Positions 7,943 through 17,449 of a stretch of 64,000 bases of DNA are shown in pieces. Numbering within the stretch: position 1 is the first letter of the stretch; the number at the start of each line of letters is the position of its first letter. Source of the DNA: Shewanella pneumatophori. Its GTDB lineage: Bacteria > Pseudomonadota > Gammaproteobacteria > Enterobacterales > Shewanellaceae. The notes below the pieces were generated by a model that was given only the letters and a program-made list of their open reading frames with translations, had not been told where the DNA came from and ran no database searches. The position numbers and the translations under genes are program-made. Where the stretch lies: the NCBI RefSeq assembly GCF_023283895.1, contig NZ_JAKILB010000003.1:338982-402981 (forward strand), read 5' to 3'.

Positions 7943-8371
7943 TTACTTCAATGAACTAGAGTCGATTAATTTTTGAAGCTGCACAGTTGCCAGTTTAGTT
8001 AGAGAACCCTGCGCAACTTTCCATACAGTTTCAATAGAGTTTTCTTTAAAATCTCCCTTTAAAGCATTCCAAATATCTTTTTGTTTTAAAGCTGATAAAA
8101 AGTCATAACCCTGCGATGTTAGCCTAACATGACAATCAAACCATGAAATAGCATCTGCATCATCCAAATCAGGTTCAAATGGTGAGCTACCGGTTCTAGT
8201 CAAATATTGAATGAAATTCTGATCTAAGAGTAATCCCATGTGAAAAGCAAATTCACTATTTATTGGAAAGTCATCACTTTCGAGCTGCGTGATAAGAGGG
8301 AAAGGCTTATCTATCACTTCAAATTGTTCAAGCAATTTTCTTAAATACTCAAAATTTACTTTCATACTCAT
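7943..8371 (-). CDS. DUF2513-like protein
   Basis: 142 residues. The C-terminal half, VRLTSQGYDFLSALKQKDIW followed by a basic helix and IETVWKVAQG, fits the winged-helix-like end of DUF2513 proteins, which often occur in phage and island DNA; the match is from memory. The first half (FEYLRKLLEQFE, HMGLLLDQNFI) is consistent. No biochemical function is known. The ATG at 8371 is used; an ATG two codons later is also possible. AT-rich composition and position next to the moaA remnant suggest acquired DNA. Confidence 0.65.
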   Translation of the reverse strand: MSMKVNFEYLRKLLEQFEVIDKPFPLITQLESDDFPINSEFAFHMGLLLDQNFIQYLTRTGSSPFEPDLDDADAISWFDCHVRLTSQGYDFLSALKQKDIWNALKGDFKENSIETVWKVAQGSLTKLATVQLQKLIDSSSLK

Positions 8372-8639
8372 CCATACCTAAAAAATATATCACAATCTAG
8401 TAAATTGCAGTTTGGATACGTTTACTATTCATACTGCTCTAGCTCTAGCTATATCAATTAATATTGATTAGCCCATCCCACCGAATATAAACCATTGTTT
8501 TAAATATTTATATTAAATGACCCATGAAATTTCATTCAAATTAAAGTGTATTAAAAAAAGCAATGAAAGCAGCTTAGCTATCAAAATTGATACCTCTCAT
8601 ACACTAGCTTCTCGCTGCTAACATCTTGTGCAACTAATT
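8372..8639. other. AT-rich non-coding gap
   Basis: No coding frame, RNA gene or strong terminator recognised. It is clearly more AT-rich than the flanking housekeeping DNA and leads into the hairpin array. Confidence 0.5.
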
Positions 8640-8723
8640 GCCTGCGGCAGGCGTATGTGCAGATACTTCTGAGGCTCGCTTGTCGTCATCCTTGACCGCT
8701 CAACGAAAACATCCATGTTTTCG
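8640..8723. repeat. Hairpins preceding the array
   Basis: Two perfect short palindromes: GCCTGC-G-GCAGGC at 8640-8652 and CGAAAACAT-CC-ATGTTTTCG at 8704-8723. GAGGC at 8671 and GCCTC at 8727 can enclose the second one in a longer stem. No open frame covers them. Confidence 0.6.
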
Positions 8724-8901
8724 ACGGCCTCAGCCGCATCTACACTGGGTTTGAAAAGCACAACCTTTCAACTTCTGCGTTAGACCTATTAAAAGAAAAA
8801 GACAAAACAAAGACACAGCAAGACCAACAACGACTCAAAGGTTACAGAAAACACCAATTTCCCCATCGAAGTTGCCGAAATACGGAAATGAAAATGCTGT
8901 G

Positions 8902-9176
8902 GAACCATCATGGATGATGGTTCAGGCTCAGCGGGACATGGATGTCCCATCTGAGCCGTTAGGCGATTTTTATTGGAGTATGAGGATCAACAACTTCGTC
9001 GGGGGCGGCAGGGGTGATCCAAGAGGGGATTGCTGTTGATCCCCTCTTGGCCGGGTGTGGGATGGAATCCCACGACTTTAATTGTTAGACGAAGTCTAAC
9101 TTAAAGGTCAAGCGCAGCTTGATTGCCTAAAGTCAGGCGTAGCCTGATTAGAACTAATTGTTAGACAACGTCTAAC
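8902..9176. repeat. Array of eight short hairpins, several with three-base loops
   Basis: Successive inverted repeats: GAACCATCAT/ATGATGGTTC (8902-8923); GGCTCAG...CTGAGCC enclosing GGGACAT/ATGTCCC (8925-8957); CCAAGAGGGGAT/ATCCCCTCTTGG (9019-9050); GTGGGAT-GGA-ATCCCAC (9057-9073); GTTAGAC-GAA-GTCTAAC (9084-9100); TCAAGC-GCA-GCTTGA (9108-9122); TCAGGC-GTA-GCCTGA (9133-9147); GTTAGAC-AAC-GTCTAAC (9160-9176). The last five have three-base loops, and the first and last of the final four share arms. This is not a CRISPR, as the units differ in sequence. It may be a structured RNA or a composite of palindromic repeats. Confidence 0.75.
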
Positions 9177-9275
9177 CCACCACCCCAAGCGGTAGCTTGA
9201 AACCAACCATTTGTGGTTAAACCAACTTGAAGATACACTTATAAAACAACCATCCACATAACAATTACCCAAACA

Positions 9276-9728
9276 ATGGCACTCTCCCGCAAAAAGTGGA
9301 ACAGCATCATAATCATGGCATCAGTACTGATGATCTCCGTGTTGACTGTAATTGAAAAAAACAGTCAACAAATACCACTGCAAACCCAAGCTCTATTTGA
9401 TAAAGCCGCGCCATTATCACAACTGCAATACGGCGAGTTCTGGTTACAGAAACGCCAATCCGGTTGGCGTTGCAGCAGCGAAGTGCTCAACTGCTTAGAA
9501 TGGGCTAACGCTTGGCAACAAGTGCATATTTCAGCACTCACTGAAAAACCTGAAACCGCCGAAGAAGCAATTGAACTGGTGATCCAAGTGGATGATCTCG
9601 ATGATGCGCAGCTATGGGTGCTGTTTCAACAACAAGGCTTATTAAAATCCCCAGCAGGCAACTGGTATCAAGTGCCACCTAGCCTACGCGAAGCACTCAA
9701 GCCAATTATTCGAGCCCAAGTAAACTAA
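9276..9728 (+). CDS. Hypothetical single-pass membrane protein
   Basis: 150 residues, unassigned. A hydrophobic stretch at about residues 10-25 (IIIMASVLMISVLTVI) is a signal anchor; the rest is soluble and probably periplasmic. WRCSSEVLNC (about residues 68-77) holds two Cys that could pair. Codon use looks like the neighbouring core genes. No good ribosome binding site precedes the ATG at 9276. It lies 100 bases before mutM in the same direction and may share its transcript. Function unknown. Confidence 0.65.
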   Translation: MALSRKKWNSIIIMASVLMISVLTVIEKNSQQIPLQTQALFDKAAPLSQLQYGEFWLQKRQSGWRCSSEVLNCLEWANAWQQVHISALTEKPETAEEAIELVIQVDDLDDAQLWVLFQQQGLLKSPAGNWYQVPPSLREALKPIIRAQVN

Positions 9729-9830
9729 TACCCAAATAAAAGCGTATTCGTTACTCTAGAACATCGCTGTTATGGGCAGCTGGTGCGACACATTATGCTA
9801 AACACGCAATAAGAAAAAGAGAGAGAATAA

Positions 9831-10646
9831 ATGCCGGAACTCCCCGAAGTTGAAGTAACTCGCCAAGGTGTATCGCCTTTCCTTATTGATAACCAAGTCA
9901 CCGACTTAATTGTGCGTAACCCGTCACTGCGCTGGCCGGTACCCGATATCGCCAAGCAGATTGTTGGCCAAACCATACGCAATGTACGTCGCCGTGCTAA
10001 GTACCTATTAATCGACACCGATGCTGGCACCACTATCGTGCATTTGGGCATGTCTGGCAGCTTACGGATTTTGCCGGCTTCCACCCCGGTTGAAAAACAC
10101 GACCATATCGATTTAGTGCTCGCTAGCGGTAAAGCGCTGCGCTACAACGACCCAAGACGCTTTGGCGCTTGGCTATGGTGTGAACTGCCGGAACAAGCCC
10201 ATCCATTATTAGCCAAATTAGGCCCTGAGCCGCTGACTGACGCGTTTAATGCCCCTTACCTATTAGAGAGCTTGGCCAATAAGAAAAAGGCCATCAAGCT
10301 ATGCTTGATGGACAATCATATTGTGGTTGGCGTAGGCAATATTTACGCTAATGAAGCATTGTTTGCCGCTGGTATTCACCCACAAGCAGAAGCGGGTAAA
10401 GTCGATGCTGAGCGAATTGAGGTGTTAGTAGCTGAAGTGAAGCAGATCCTTGCTGGTGCAATCAAGCAAGGCGGCACCACCTTAAAAGATTTTACCAATG
10501 CAGATGGTAAGCCTGGTTATTTTGCGCAGAAGCTGCATGTATATGGTCGCGGCGGTGAAACTTGTACTCAATGTGGCCACCTGCTTAGTGAAATCAAACT
10601 TGGCCAGCGGGCAACGGTTTTCTGTAGTTTGTGCCAGCAAAAATAA
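9831..10646 (+). CDS. mutM: Formamidopyrimidine-DNA glycosylase (Fpg)
   Basis: Removes 8-oxoguanine and formamidopyrimidines and cleaves the abasic site. The mature protein begins [12 protein letters not shown], with Pro2 as the Schiff-base nucleophile and Glu3 as the catalytic acid. The helix-two-turn-helix region has [13 protein letters not shown], and the C-terminal zinc finger is CTQCGH...CSLCQQK. 271 residues is family length. All key residues are intact, and AGAGAG precedes the ATG. Confidence 0.97.
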   Translation: MPELPEVEVTRQGVSPFLIDNQVTDLIVRNPSLRWPVPDIAKQIVGQTIRNVRRRAKYLLIDTDAGTTIVHLGMSGSLRILPASTPVEKHDHIDLVLASGKALRYNDPRRFGAWLWCELPEQAHPLLAKLGPEPLTDAFNAPYLLESLANKKKAIKLCLMDNHIVVGVGNIYANEALFAAGIHPQAEAGKVDAERIEVLVAEVKQILAGAIKQGGTTLKDFTNADGKPGYFAQKLHVYGRGGETCTQCGHLLSEIKLGQRATVFCSLCQQK

Positions 10647-10683
10647 CTAGCCAGCACATATCAACAACACTGAGTAAGCGAGA

Positions 10684-11349
10684 TTACTTTTCTTCAATGA
10701 TCTCGCTGATCTGCTCTCTTAAGCGGGTTTTGTATAGGTAAAATGCGATGATTGAGGCGCAGACAAATAACCCGCCGCTAATCAGCAAACTAGTATTATC
10801 CGATAGCCCCAGCCCTGCTCCCGCAAAGCTAAACACCATCATTTGCGGAATAAAGCCAATACCACTGCCAATGAAAAAGCGCCAAGCACTAATATGAGTT
10901 GAACCCGCTGCCAGATTAGTCAAAAAGTTACTGCTTAGTGGCAAGATGCGGATCATAATCATCTTTAAAATCGTACGATGCACAATCAAGTTTTCTAGAC
11001 TCGTGAGCTTAGATTGAAAGCGTTTTTTTAAGCTATCTCTAAACACAAATCGGGCAAAATAAAAGGTGATTACACAGCCTAGTAGTGCCGATAAGCTACC
11101 GATTAGCGCGCCTTTGATACCGCCGAGCGCAAAACCAAAGGCAAATGCCATAAACTGCCTTGGTCCACCAACACTGGTATACGCAGCGCCGACTAAAAAC
11201 AGCACCAGCAAGCCTTTATTACCTTGTTCAGCTAAGTAATCTGCCAGCCAATTGGTATCAGTAAATGAGCTAAAGATACCCTGTTTGAACGCGTAGATAG
11301 CCAGCGACACCACGGTAATAATTAATAATATTTTGCCAAAACGCTGCAT
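10684..11349 (-). CDS. TVP38/TMEM64 (DedA-like) family membrane protein
   Basis: About 221 residues with five to six hydrophobic segments. The conserved region GGPRQFMAFAFGFALGGIKGALIGSLSALLG and RILPLSSNFLTNLAAG match the SNARE-associated/VTT domain, whose bacterial members are proposed lipid or ion transporters of unclear substrate. The ATG at 11349 is chosen, since the longer frame needs a TTG two codons earlier; GGA lies 6 bases before it. It converges with mutM, and no clear terminator was seen in the 37-base gap. Confidence 0.8.
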   Translation of the reverse strand: MQRFGKILLIITVVSLAIYAFKQGIFSSFTDTNWLADYLAEQGNKGLLVLFLVGAAYTSVGGPRQFMAFAFGFALGGIKGALIGSLSALLGCVITFYFARFVFRDSLKKRFQSKLTSLENLIVHRTILKMIMIRILPLSSNFLTNLAAGSTHISAWRFFIGSGIGFIPQMMVFSFAGAGLGLSDNTSLLISGGLFVCASIIAFYLYKTRLREQISEIIEEK

Positions 11350-11414
11350 AGCCAATCCGCAATTATTGTTTAAATGCCTAAGCTGCTTGAGTCTTTATAG
11401 CAATCAGTAGCAGC

Positions 11415-11446
11415 AAAAAAGCCAACGTATTAACGTTGGCTTTTTT
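11415..11446. terminator. Bidirectional terminator after the Wzi-like gene
   Basis: GCCAACGT-ATTA-ACGTTGGC (11421-11440) is flanked by an A run on one side and a T run on the other. It lies directly after the stop of the Wzi-like gene read leftwards. Confidence 0.85.
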
Positions 11447-11460
11447 ATAGTTAAAGCGAG

Positions 11461-12960
11461 TTAAAACTTATATTCGTACGTGCCAAATACCGTAGCATTG
11501 GTATCATTGTCTTGTACCTCAAACTCCGACTGAGATACGCTGCCACCAACGCTCATCATGCCGTACCAAATCGGCATCCGGTAGCTAAGCTCTAGCATCA
11601 ACAAGTCCTCTTTTAGAGGTTGCGGTGCCCAGCCATGAGTAGGACTCTTACCATCTTTGTTCAACTGCGCATAACGCAGCAGTGAGGTAAAACCTTTGCT
11701 ATTGGCGAACTGGCCAATTAAACCTAATACATACACATTAGCATCGCTGTCATAGGTGCTACCTAATGCACGACCATAGTAACGTGAACCGCTTCTATAA
11801 GTTGAGTGCTCGTAGAAGCAGTTGAACGCGTTTTCGTCTTCGCCACAAAATACCATGGTATCTGTATATTCGAGGAACAACTTATATTGCTGACCTTCTA
11901 AGTTGAAACGCGTGTCGGCACCAAATAACTTGCCGCAATCTGCGATATCCCAAGGTGCAGAGCCATTAGAATCTTCACAGGTTCTTTGGTAGTACACACC
12001 GAACGGTACATCGTACCAAGTGTCGCTAAAACGAATATCGTAACCAGCTATCTGATTACCGTAGTTAGTACAGCCCACTTCATCTGAATTGTCTGCACGG
12101 CAATCTTTTTGTCCAGTAATCGACTTGATTGCGCTATCCCAACTACATTCTTGGCCATCACCACAAAACTGCGTGGTCCAAGATACGCCCATTTCTAATT
12201 GTTCAAACGGACGAATTGAGCCGCGAAAGTTCCACAAAAGCGCATTGGGAGCATAACGCTCCTCTTCAAACATGCTTACCCCTGCGGTAAACGTCCACGG
12301 ACCGAGCCAAGATAACCAAGGCGTTTCAAAGGCTGCAGCGTTATTACGGCTAAGCATTAATGATGGCATAGGTCGCGCGTTATTCGATTTATGCAGTGAT
12401 GAGTCAAAGCTTGGCCCCCACCATTGCTCAATAGCGCCAAAAGTGAACATCCAATTACCTAGCGCCATTGCTAGATAAGAGTCATCAAAACGAAACTCTT
12501 CATCATCTTCAGGGTCGTAATTGGCCGATGCTGAAACTTTATAGGCAAAGCGCTCACCTAAGTATTCATACGATGCACTAGCTTCACCTTGTTCGCGGTA
12601 ATCAGAACCAAAGTGTTGAAAACGTGCGGCATCACTACCAGCTGCGAGTTTGACGCTAACATTACCGCGATTATCGACCGCATTACGGTAGTAATAGTTC
12701 ACACGTGAAAAGGCTTCAATCAAAGCTGGACTTAGCTGTGATGGCTCTGCTTTTGCTAAATCAGCGCCAATACCTGACCACATTAAAGGGTAAGTATTTA
12801 CCGGTACCGTGATAACCCCAGCATCTGCTAACGCTTGGATATCCGCTCTTAGGTAAATATCAGAAGTATCAACCCAAGGCGCTGCAGTTGCTAGGCTTGA
12901 GCATGCTACTGAAAGGACAGATAAACACTTAAAAGTTTTGCTTTGAATACGCTTCAACAT
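11461..12960 (-). CDS. Wzi-like capsule assembly outer-membrane protein
   Basis: 499 residues with a signal peptide of about 26 residues (cleavage near ATA-APW). The N-terminal helical part (DTSDIYLRADIQALADAGVI) and a long beta-barrel region ending in an aromatic C-terminus (TYEYKF) fit the Wzi family (Caps_assemb_Wzi), which holds capsule or exopolysaccharide on the cell surface. FTFGAIEQWWGPSFDSSL is a typical conserved stretch. Several Cys pairs lie in the loops. No polysaccharide genes are nearby, so the substrate is unknown. It begins 6 bases after coaD ends, probably cotranscribed. Confidence 0.8.
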   Translation of the reverse strand: MLKRIQSKTFKCLSVLSVACSSLATAAPWVDTSDIYLRADIQALADAGVITVPVNTYPLMWSGIGADLAKAEPSQLSPALIEAFSRVNYYYRNAVDNRGNVSVKLAAGSDAARFQHFGSDYREQGEASASYEYLGERFAYKVSASANYDPEDDEEFRFDDSYLAMALGNWMFTFGAIEQWWGPSFDSSLHKSNNARPMPSLMLSRNNAAAFETPWLSWLGPWTFTAGVSMFEEERYAPNALLWNFRGSIRPFEQLEMGVSWTTQFCGDGQECSWDSAIKSITGQKDCRADNSDEVGCTNYGNQIAGYDIRFSDTWYDVPFGVYYQRTCEDSNGSAPWDIADCGKLFGADTRFNLEGQQYKLFLEYTDTMVFCGEDENAFNCFYEHSTYRSGSRYYGRALGSTYDSDANVYVLGLIGQFANSKGFTSLLRYAQLNKDGKSPTHGWAPQPLKEDLLMLELSYRMPIWYGMMSVGGSVSQSEFEVQDNDTNATVFGTYEYKF

Positions 12961-12966
12961 AGATAA

Positions 12967-13467
<501 letters not shown>

Positions 13468-13495
13468 TTAGTAATTAGCGATAACTAAACTCAGC

Positions 13496-13515
13496 GCCCT
13501 GTTACAGGGCTTTTT
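13496..13515 (+). terminator. Terminator-like hairpin with plus-strand T run
   Basis: GCCCTG-TTA-CAGGGC followed by TTTTT, just upstream of the coaD start on the other strand. No plus-strand gene precedes it, so it may stop stray transcription or be the remnant of a lost gene. Confidence 0.45.
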
Positions 13516-13652
13516 AAGGGCTATATCCTACTCGTTATAGGCAGATTTGTGAATGAAAAAGCAGATTTACAGTAGATATCGTCGCGAATATTAACTTCTG
13601 TATAGAGCTTGCAGAACATAGGTTAAACATTCTGTCTATCTGTGGTGAGTGG

Positions 13653-14333
13653 CTAACTTTTCTTAAGACTTGGCCAAGTTAGCGCATTGGGTTGGTGCCA
13701 AACGCCCAGTTGTGCAGCCACTTCAGGCAGTGCAAATACCTCACCTGAATTGGGTACCACTGTATAACTATAGCTTTGCTCTAAATAGTTAAAGTGCAAA
13801 CTATAGGCGTGCAAATAACCTCTGTCAGCTGCTGCGCCGCCATACAAAGTATCGCCTAAAATCGGCGTGCCAATGCTAGCGAGAGCAACTCGCAATTGAT
13901 GAGTCTTACCGCTGTGAGGCTTGAGTAAATATAAGCGTTCGCCTTTCCCAACCGAGTGCGAGAAGAACTGAGTTATCGCTGGGTTATCAGTAGTACGTAA
14001 CAGCTTATGCATGCTACGGCGAGACTTGGCCATATCGCCAATCACCCAGCCTTGCTTCTTTTTAGGCTTGCCTTTAGCCAGCGCCAAATAATACTTCTGC
14101 ACTAAGTGCGCTGCAAACATCCGCGTAAACTCGGCGGCGGCTTGGCTTGATTTAGCAAGAATAATTAACCCAGAGGTTAAAGTATCGAGTCTATGCACTG
14201 AATAAAGCTTAATGCCTAAGTCGGCTTCAGCCTGCGCCACCACACCAGCTGTGCCATCTTGGCTATGAAAGTGAACATCGGCGGCTTTATTTATCACGAT
14301 AAAGTCGTGTTCATCGGCAATGACTTGGTACAT
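13653..14333 (-). CDS. RluA-family pseudouridine synthase
   Basis: 226 residues. The catalytic Asp lies in HRLDTLTSGLIILAKS, and VVNKAAD-like IVINKAADVHFH near the start and LLKPHSGKTHQLRVAL near the middle are standard RluA blocks. It lacks an S4 domain, consistent with the short TIGR01621-like subgroup. The target uridine in rRNA or tRNA cannot be told from sequence. It lies apart from its neighbours with gaps on both sides. Confidence 0.88.
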   Translation of the reverse strand: MYQVIADEHDFIVINKAADVHFHSQDGTAGVVAQAEADLGIKLYSVHRLDTLTSGLIILAKSSQAAAEFTRMFAAHLVQKYYLALAKGKPKKKQGWVIGDMAKSRRSMHKLLRTTDNPAITQFFSHSVGKGERLYLLKPHSGKTHQLRVALASIGTPILGDTLYGGAAADRGYLHAYSLHFNYLEQSYSYTVVPNSGEVFALPEVAAQLGVWHQPNALTWPSLKKS

Positions 14334-14378
14334 TGAGATCCTAAATTAACGGGTTCGGCTTAACTGCTGATCTTGAGG

Positions 14379-15716
14379 CTAAAACGTGATGGTCACTCTT
14401 AGCCCGGGGTAACTACTGCTCAGGGCTATTTTAGCATTATGCCGCGACAGAATTGCTTTCACCATCGACAAACCTAAACCTGTGCCTTTATGGTGGCGGC
14501 TTGGATCGAGTCTAACCAAACGCTCGAACACTTTCTCCCGCGACGGCTCAGGGATCCCAGGGCCATTATCTTGAATTGAAATCACATTACGATTCTGCGA
14601 GATACGGATCTCTGCGCCCTCGCCTGAATATTTAATCGCATTATCGACTAAATTAAACAGTGCTTGGAATAACAGATACTTATCACCACTTACTTGGAAC
14701 TCTTCACCCGTTGTAAGCGTTAATGATTGACCGTTAAATTCAGCCATCGCCTCAGCCATTTCAAACAGATCTTGGCTAATCGCCACCAGGCTAACATCTT
14801 GTAGCTCAAGGGTTTGCTGGCCCTCTTCAATACGAGTGAGCGACAACATCGCATCGAACGTCGCTAAGCAATGATCCAACTCTTCGGTAATAATCGCGCA
14901 GCTTTCGCTAAGCTCCTCTTTCGGCTTACTCGGCAATTGCTCTAGCCCTATGCGCAAATGCGATAGCGGCGTACGCAGGTCATGGGCAATATTGTCGGTA
15001 ACACCGCGCACCGCTGCCAAATTTTGCTCAAGCGCATCCAGCACACCGTTAAACTGCTTGGCCAGCATATCAAACTCATCTTGGCGCCAACTGACTGGCA
15101 AACGAGTAGAGTATTGCCCTTGTTCGATTTTCTTACTTAAGCGGTTGTACTGTACTAGACGACGTAAAATCGCTTTAGAAAACAGATAACCCAGCGCCAG
15201 CGTTAACACCACGGTAAGCATTAATGCCGTAATCGCCGCATTGGTAAATTTATCGATTAAGGTACCGAGCTGATCGACTCGGGTTGCAATCAGCATTGGC
15301 CCGTAACGGGTCATCACCATGCCCCCGGTTAAGATATGTAGCTTTTCAGGCCCGCCAGTAAACACCGGAAACTCACGTTTTTCCGGTAGCATAGGCATAT
15401 CTTTGGGGATCATGCTCAGTGAGCCGACTAAATCAAGGGAGTTACGCCAAACAATTAACGCCACCTTAGGGTCGGCACTTTTCACCTGAGTCGCAAAGCT
15501 GCGTCTATCAAGGGTCAGCGCCATCTGTTGGTAGCGGGTCATTTCAGCGTCTAGATGCAAGTCCAGCTGATACTCTTGTTCGTTGATCAGCTGGCGGTAC
15601 ATCCCCAGTAACAAGGTGCCAATAATGACAGTTACTAGGGCTGAGAAAATGATGGTAATGCGCCAGGCACTACTCTGATAGGGCTTAATGCCCTTGGCGT
15701 AACCGATATCCAGCAC
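14379..15716 (-). CDS. Sensor histidine kinase (QseC/CusS-like)
   Basis: 445 residues. Two membrane segments (about residues 20-40 and 160-180) flank a 120-residue periplasmic sensor region. HAMP follows, then the phospho-acceptor His245 in NIAHDLRTPLSHLRIG, and the ATPase domain with N box LFNLVDNAIKYSG, G1 DNGPGIP and G2 GTGLGLSMV. Its start overlaps the response regulator gene by 32 bases, which implies coupled translation. Signal unknown; the co-located BOF and PepSY periplasmic proteins suggest envelope sensing. Confidence 0.92.
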   Translation of the reverse strand: MLDIGYAKGIKPYQSSAWRITIIFSALVTVIIGTLLLGMYRQLINEQEYQLDLHLDAEMTRYQQMALTLDRRSFATQVKSADPKVALIVWRNSLDLVGSLSMIPKDMPMLPEKREFPVFTGGPEKLHILTGGMVMTRYGPMLIATRVDQLGTLIDKFTNAAITALMLTVVLTLALGYLFSKAILRRLVQYNRLSKKIEQGQYSTRLPVSWRQDEFDMLAKQFNGVLDALEQNLAAVRGVTDNIAHDLRTPLSHLRIGLEQLPSKPKEELSESCAIITEELDHCLATFDAMLSLTRIEEGQQTLELQDVSLVAISQDLFEMAEAMAEFNGQSLTLTTGEEFQVSGDKYLLFQALFNLVDNAIKYSGEGAEIRISQNRNVISIQDNGPGIPEPSREKVFERLVRLDPSRHHKGTGLGLSMVKAILSRHNAKIALSSSYPGLRVTITF

Positions 15717-16362
15717 CTCGTACAGTTTCGATTAATTCACCATGGCCAAGCTCTTCAAACTTACGTCTAAGCTTAGCTATGTGTACGTCAATAACATTGG
15801 TACGAGGATCGAAATGGTAATCCCACACTGCTTCAAACAGCAATGTACGACTAATCACTTGGTTAACGTGTTCCATTAGGTACTTAAGCAACTGAAACTC
15901 TTTTGGTTGCAATAAGATCTCTTGTCCATCTAGCGTGACTTTACGAGTCAGCAGCTCAATGGTCAACGGCCCAACATTAAGATCGGTAATCGTTGGTTGT
16001 GACTCACCACGCTGCATTAGCTTTTCAGCGCGTACAAGCAGCTCAGAGAAAGCAAATGGCTTAGTCATGTAGTCATCGCCACCCGCGCGCAAGCCTTTAA
16101 CTCGCTCGTCTACATGGCTTAGCGCCGATAAAATCAATACCGGCGTTTGGCTACCTGTTGCTCGTAGCGCAGCAAGTAATTTCAGCCCATCGAGCTGTGG
16201 CAACATACGGTCCAATATGATCAAGTCGTATTTCATACTGGTCGCAAGCAATAGCCCTTGATGGCCATCGGTTGCCGTTTCAATATTGTGCCCTTGCTCA
16301 ACAAATCCTTTTACGACGTATTCGATGGTAGTCGTGTCATCTTCAACCATGAGTATTTTCAT
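15685..16362 (-). CDS. OmpR-family response regulator
   Basis: 225 residues. The receiver domain has the acidic pair in VEDDT, phospho-acceptor Asp51 in LIILDRMLPQLDG, and Lys in YMTKPFAF. The C-terminal winged helix includes LLQPKEFQLLKYLMEH and VDVHIAKLRRKFEE. It partners the kinase gene it overlaps. It follows the PepSY gene by 3 bases, so the BOF, PepSY, regulator and kinase genes form one operon, possibly autoregulated through the repeats near 17311. Confidence 0.95.
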   Translation of the reverse strand: MKILMVEDDTTTIEYVVKGFVEQGHNIETATDGHQGLLLATSMKYDLIILDRMLPQLDGLKLLAALRATGSQTPVLILSALSHVDERVKGLRAGGDDYMTKPFAFSELLVRAEKLMQRGESQPTITDLNVGPLTIELLTRKVTLDGQEILLQPKEFQLLKYLMEHVNQVISRTLLFEAVWDYHFDPRTNVIDVHIAKLRRKFEELGHGELIETVRGAGYRLRQGH

Positions 16363-16365
16363 GTT

Positions 16366-16887
16366 TTAATCCCATTTGAGCAGTGGTAGTAATTGTTTGT
16401 TTTCGATATCAAAAGCCAGCTTACGCTTGCCATCAATATCAAGGATCTCTAGTTCTATATAGCTGATCCCTAAGTCGTTGTCGACTTCCGCTTTGACGAT
16501 ATAACCGTCGCTTTCTTGGCTAACTAAGGTCAACATATCTGACAGCGATAAACCATTTTGTTGCAGCATTAATACGCCAGCTAGTTCGTCATTGTCGTCT
16601 TTTTTAAGACGACCGACTTCACGTTCGATTAAGCTGCCATCTATCGCTCGATATTCATATTCGGTAATGGTTTTTGCTTGTGGATCGATCATTTTGAATT
16701 CATAGACTAATTCGCCATTTTCGATTTCCGCTTCAAATTCAGAGATCACGCCTTCGTGCGCAGATTCAAGCTGTAACATGGTTGTCGTTGGTAATGGATA
16801 GTTACCAGCTGAAATCATTGAATACAAGCCTTGTCCGGCAAACGAGCTACCAGAAACTAACAATAAACCAATTAGCCAGCGAGCCAT
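16366..16887 (-). CDS. PepSY-domain-like periplasmic protein
   Basis: 173 residues with a signal peptide (MARWLIGLLLVSGSSFAGQG). Two segments resemble PepSY units: EGVISEFEAEIENGELVYEF and DGYIVKAEVDNDLGISYIEL. PepSY proteins bind peptides or metals and often inhibit proteases or feed signals to two-component systems. Position in an operon with a regulator and kinase supports a sensing role. Family call is moderate. Confidence 0.7.
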   Translation of the reverse strand: MARWLIGLLLVSGSSFAGQGLYSMISAGNYPLPTTTMLQLESAHEGVISEFEAEIENGELVYEFKMIDPQAKTITEYEYRAIDGSLIEREVGRLKKDDNDELAGVLMLQQNGLSLSDMLTLVSQESDGYIVKAEVDNDLGISYIELEILDIDGKRKLAFDIENKQLLPLLKWD

Positions 16888-16930
16888 GGCTCCTCCGAAA
16901 ATAAAACGCTAAACCACTTTAAATAAAGGA

Positions 16931-17281
16931 TTATTCAGAAATTAGACGTATGCTGTCAATTTCTATTTCAATCCCTTGCCACTCATCGTCTACTTCACCA
17001 ACAAGTGTGACTTTTGAATCGCTTGAAACTTCAATATTGCGCCATAACGCATTGTCAATTTCAACTTCAACATCACCGCTGTCATCGCGGAAAAGATACT
17101 TTTCATCGCCCAAGCTTTGGACTAAATAACCAGTTAGCTCAACTGGGGTATCGTCTTGTGCTTTTGCCGCTTCTGCTGCAGTTTTCACATGACTTGCTGG
17201 GCCTGGACCATTATATGCAGCCATTGCAGGTAGCGTTAATACCGCAGACAACATAATTAAACCGCTTAATTTCTTAGACAT
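16931..17281 (-). CDS. BOF / YgiW-YdeI family periplasmic protein
   Basis: 116 residues, chosen from the ATG at 17281 with GAGGAG about 10 bases upstream; a longer frame to 17314 would add 11 residues before the signal peptide. The signal peptide ends near AMA-AYNG. The mature OB-fold region VELTGYLVQSLGDEKYLFRD and VTLVGEVDDEWQGIEIEIDS match the BOF family (YgiW, YdeI), linked to stress tolerance in enterics. In E. coli ygiW stands next to qseBC, the same arrangement as here. It heads the operon. Confidence 0.85.
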   Translation of the reverse strand: MSKKLSGLIMLSAVLTLPAMAAYNGPGPASHVKTAAEAAKAQDDTPVELTGYLVQSLGDEKYLFRDDSGDVEVEIDNALWRNIEVSSDSKVTLVGEVDDEWQGIEIEIDSIRLISE

Positions 17282-17310
17282 AAAATAAAACTCCTCACTA
17301 ATGTAGGAGT

Positions 17311-17331
17311 ACATAGTATGACATTCTATGT
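17311..17331. promoter_or_regulatory. Inverted repeat upstream of the BOF/two-component operon
   Basis: ACATAG and CTATGT separated by 9 bases, about 30 bases upstream of the operon start. It is a candidate operator for the regulator encoded downstream; inference only. Confidence 0.35.
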
Positions 17332-17449
17332 AATATCTAGATGGAGCAAAGATTAAACTTTGATCATACGAAAGGGTAAGCGAATTAAGCTAACCTCATT
17401 CGCTTATTTATACTGCTCACTATAGAAGTTAGCTCAAGCTTCTGCGCTG

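Noticed and set aside
8933..8948. GGGACAT-GG-ATGTCCC as another GGACAT box
   Set aside because: It sits in the hairpin array, without a sigma-54 element nearby, and is explained by the local stem.
8902..9176. CRISPR array
   Set aside because: Units differ in sequence and length and have no constant repeat with spacers.
13496..13515. Terminator of coaD
   Set aside because: T run is on the opposite strand and the hairpin is upstream, not downstream, of coaD.
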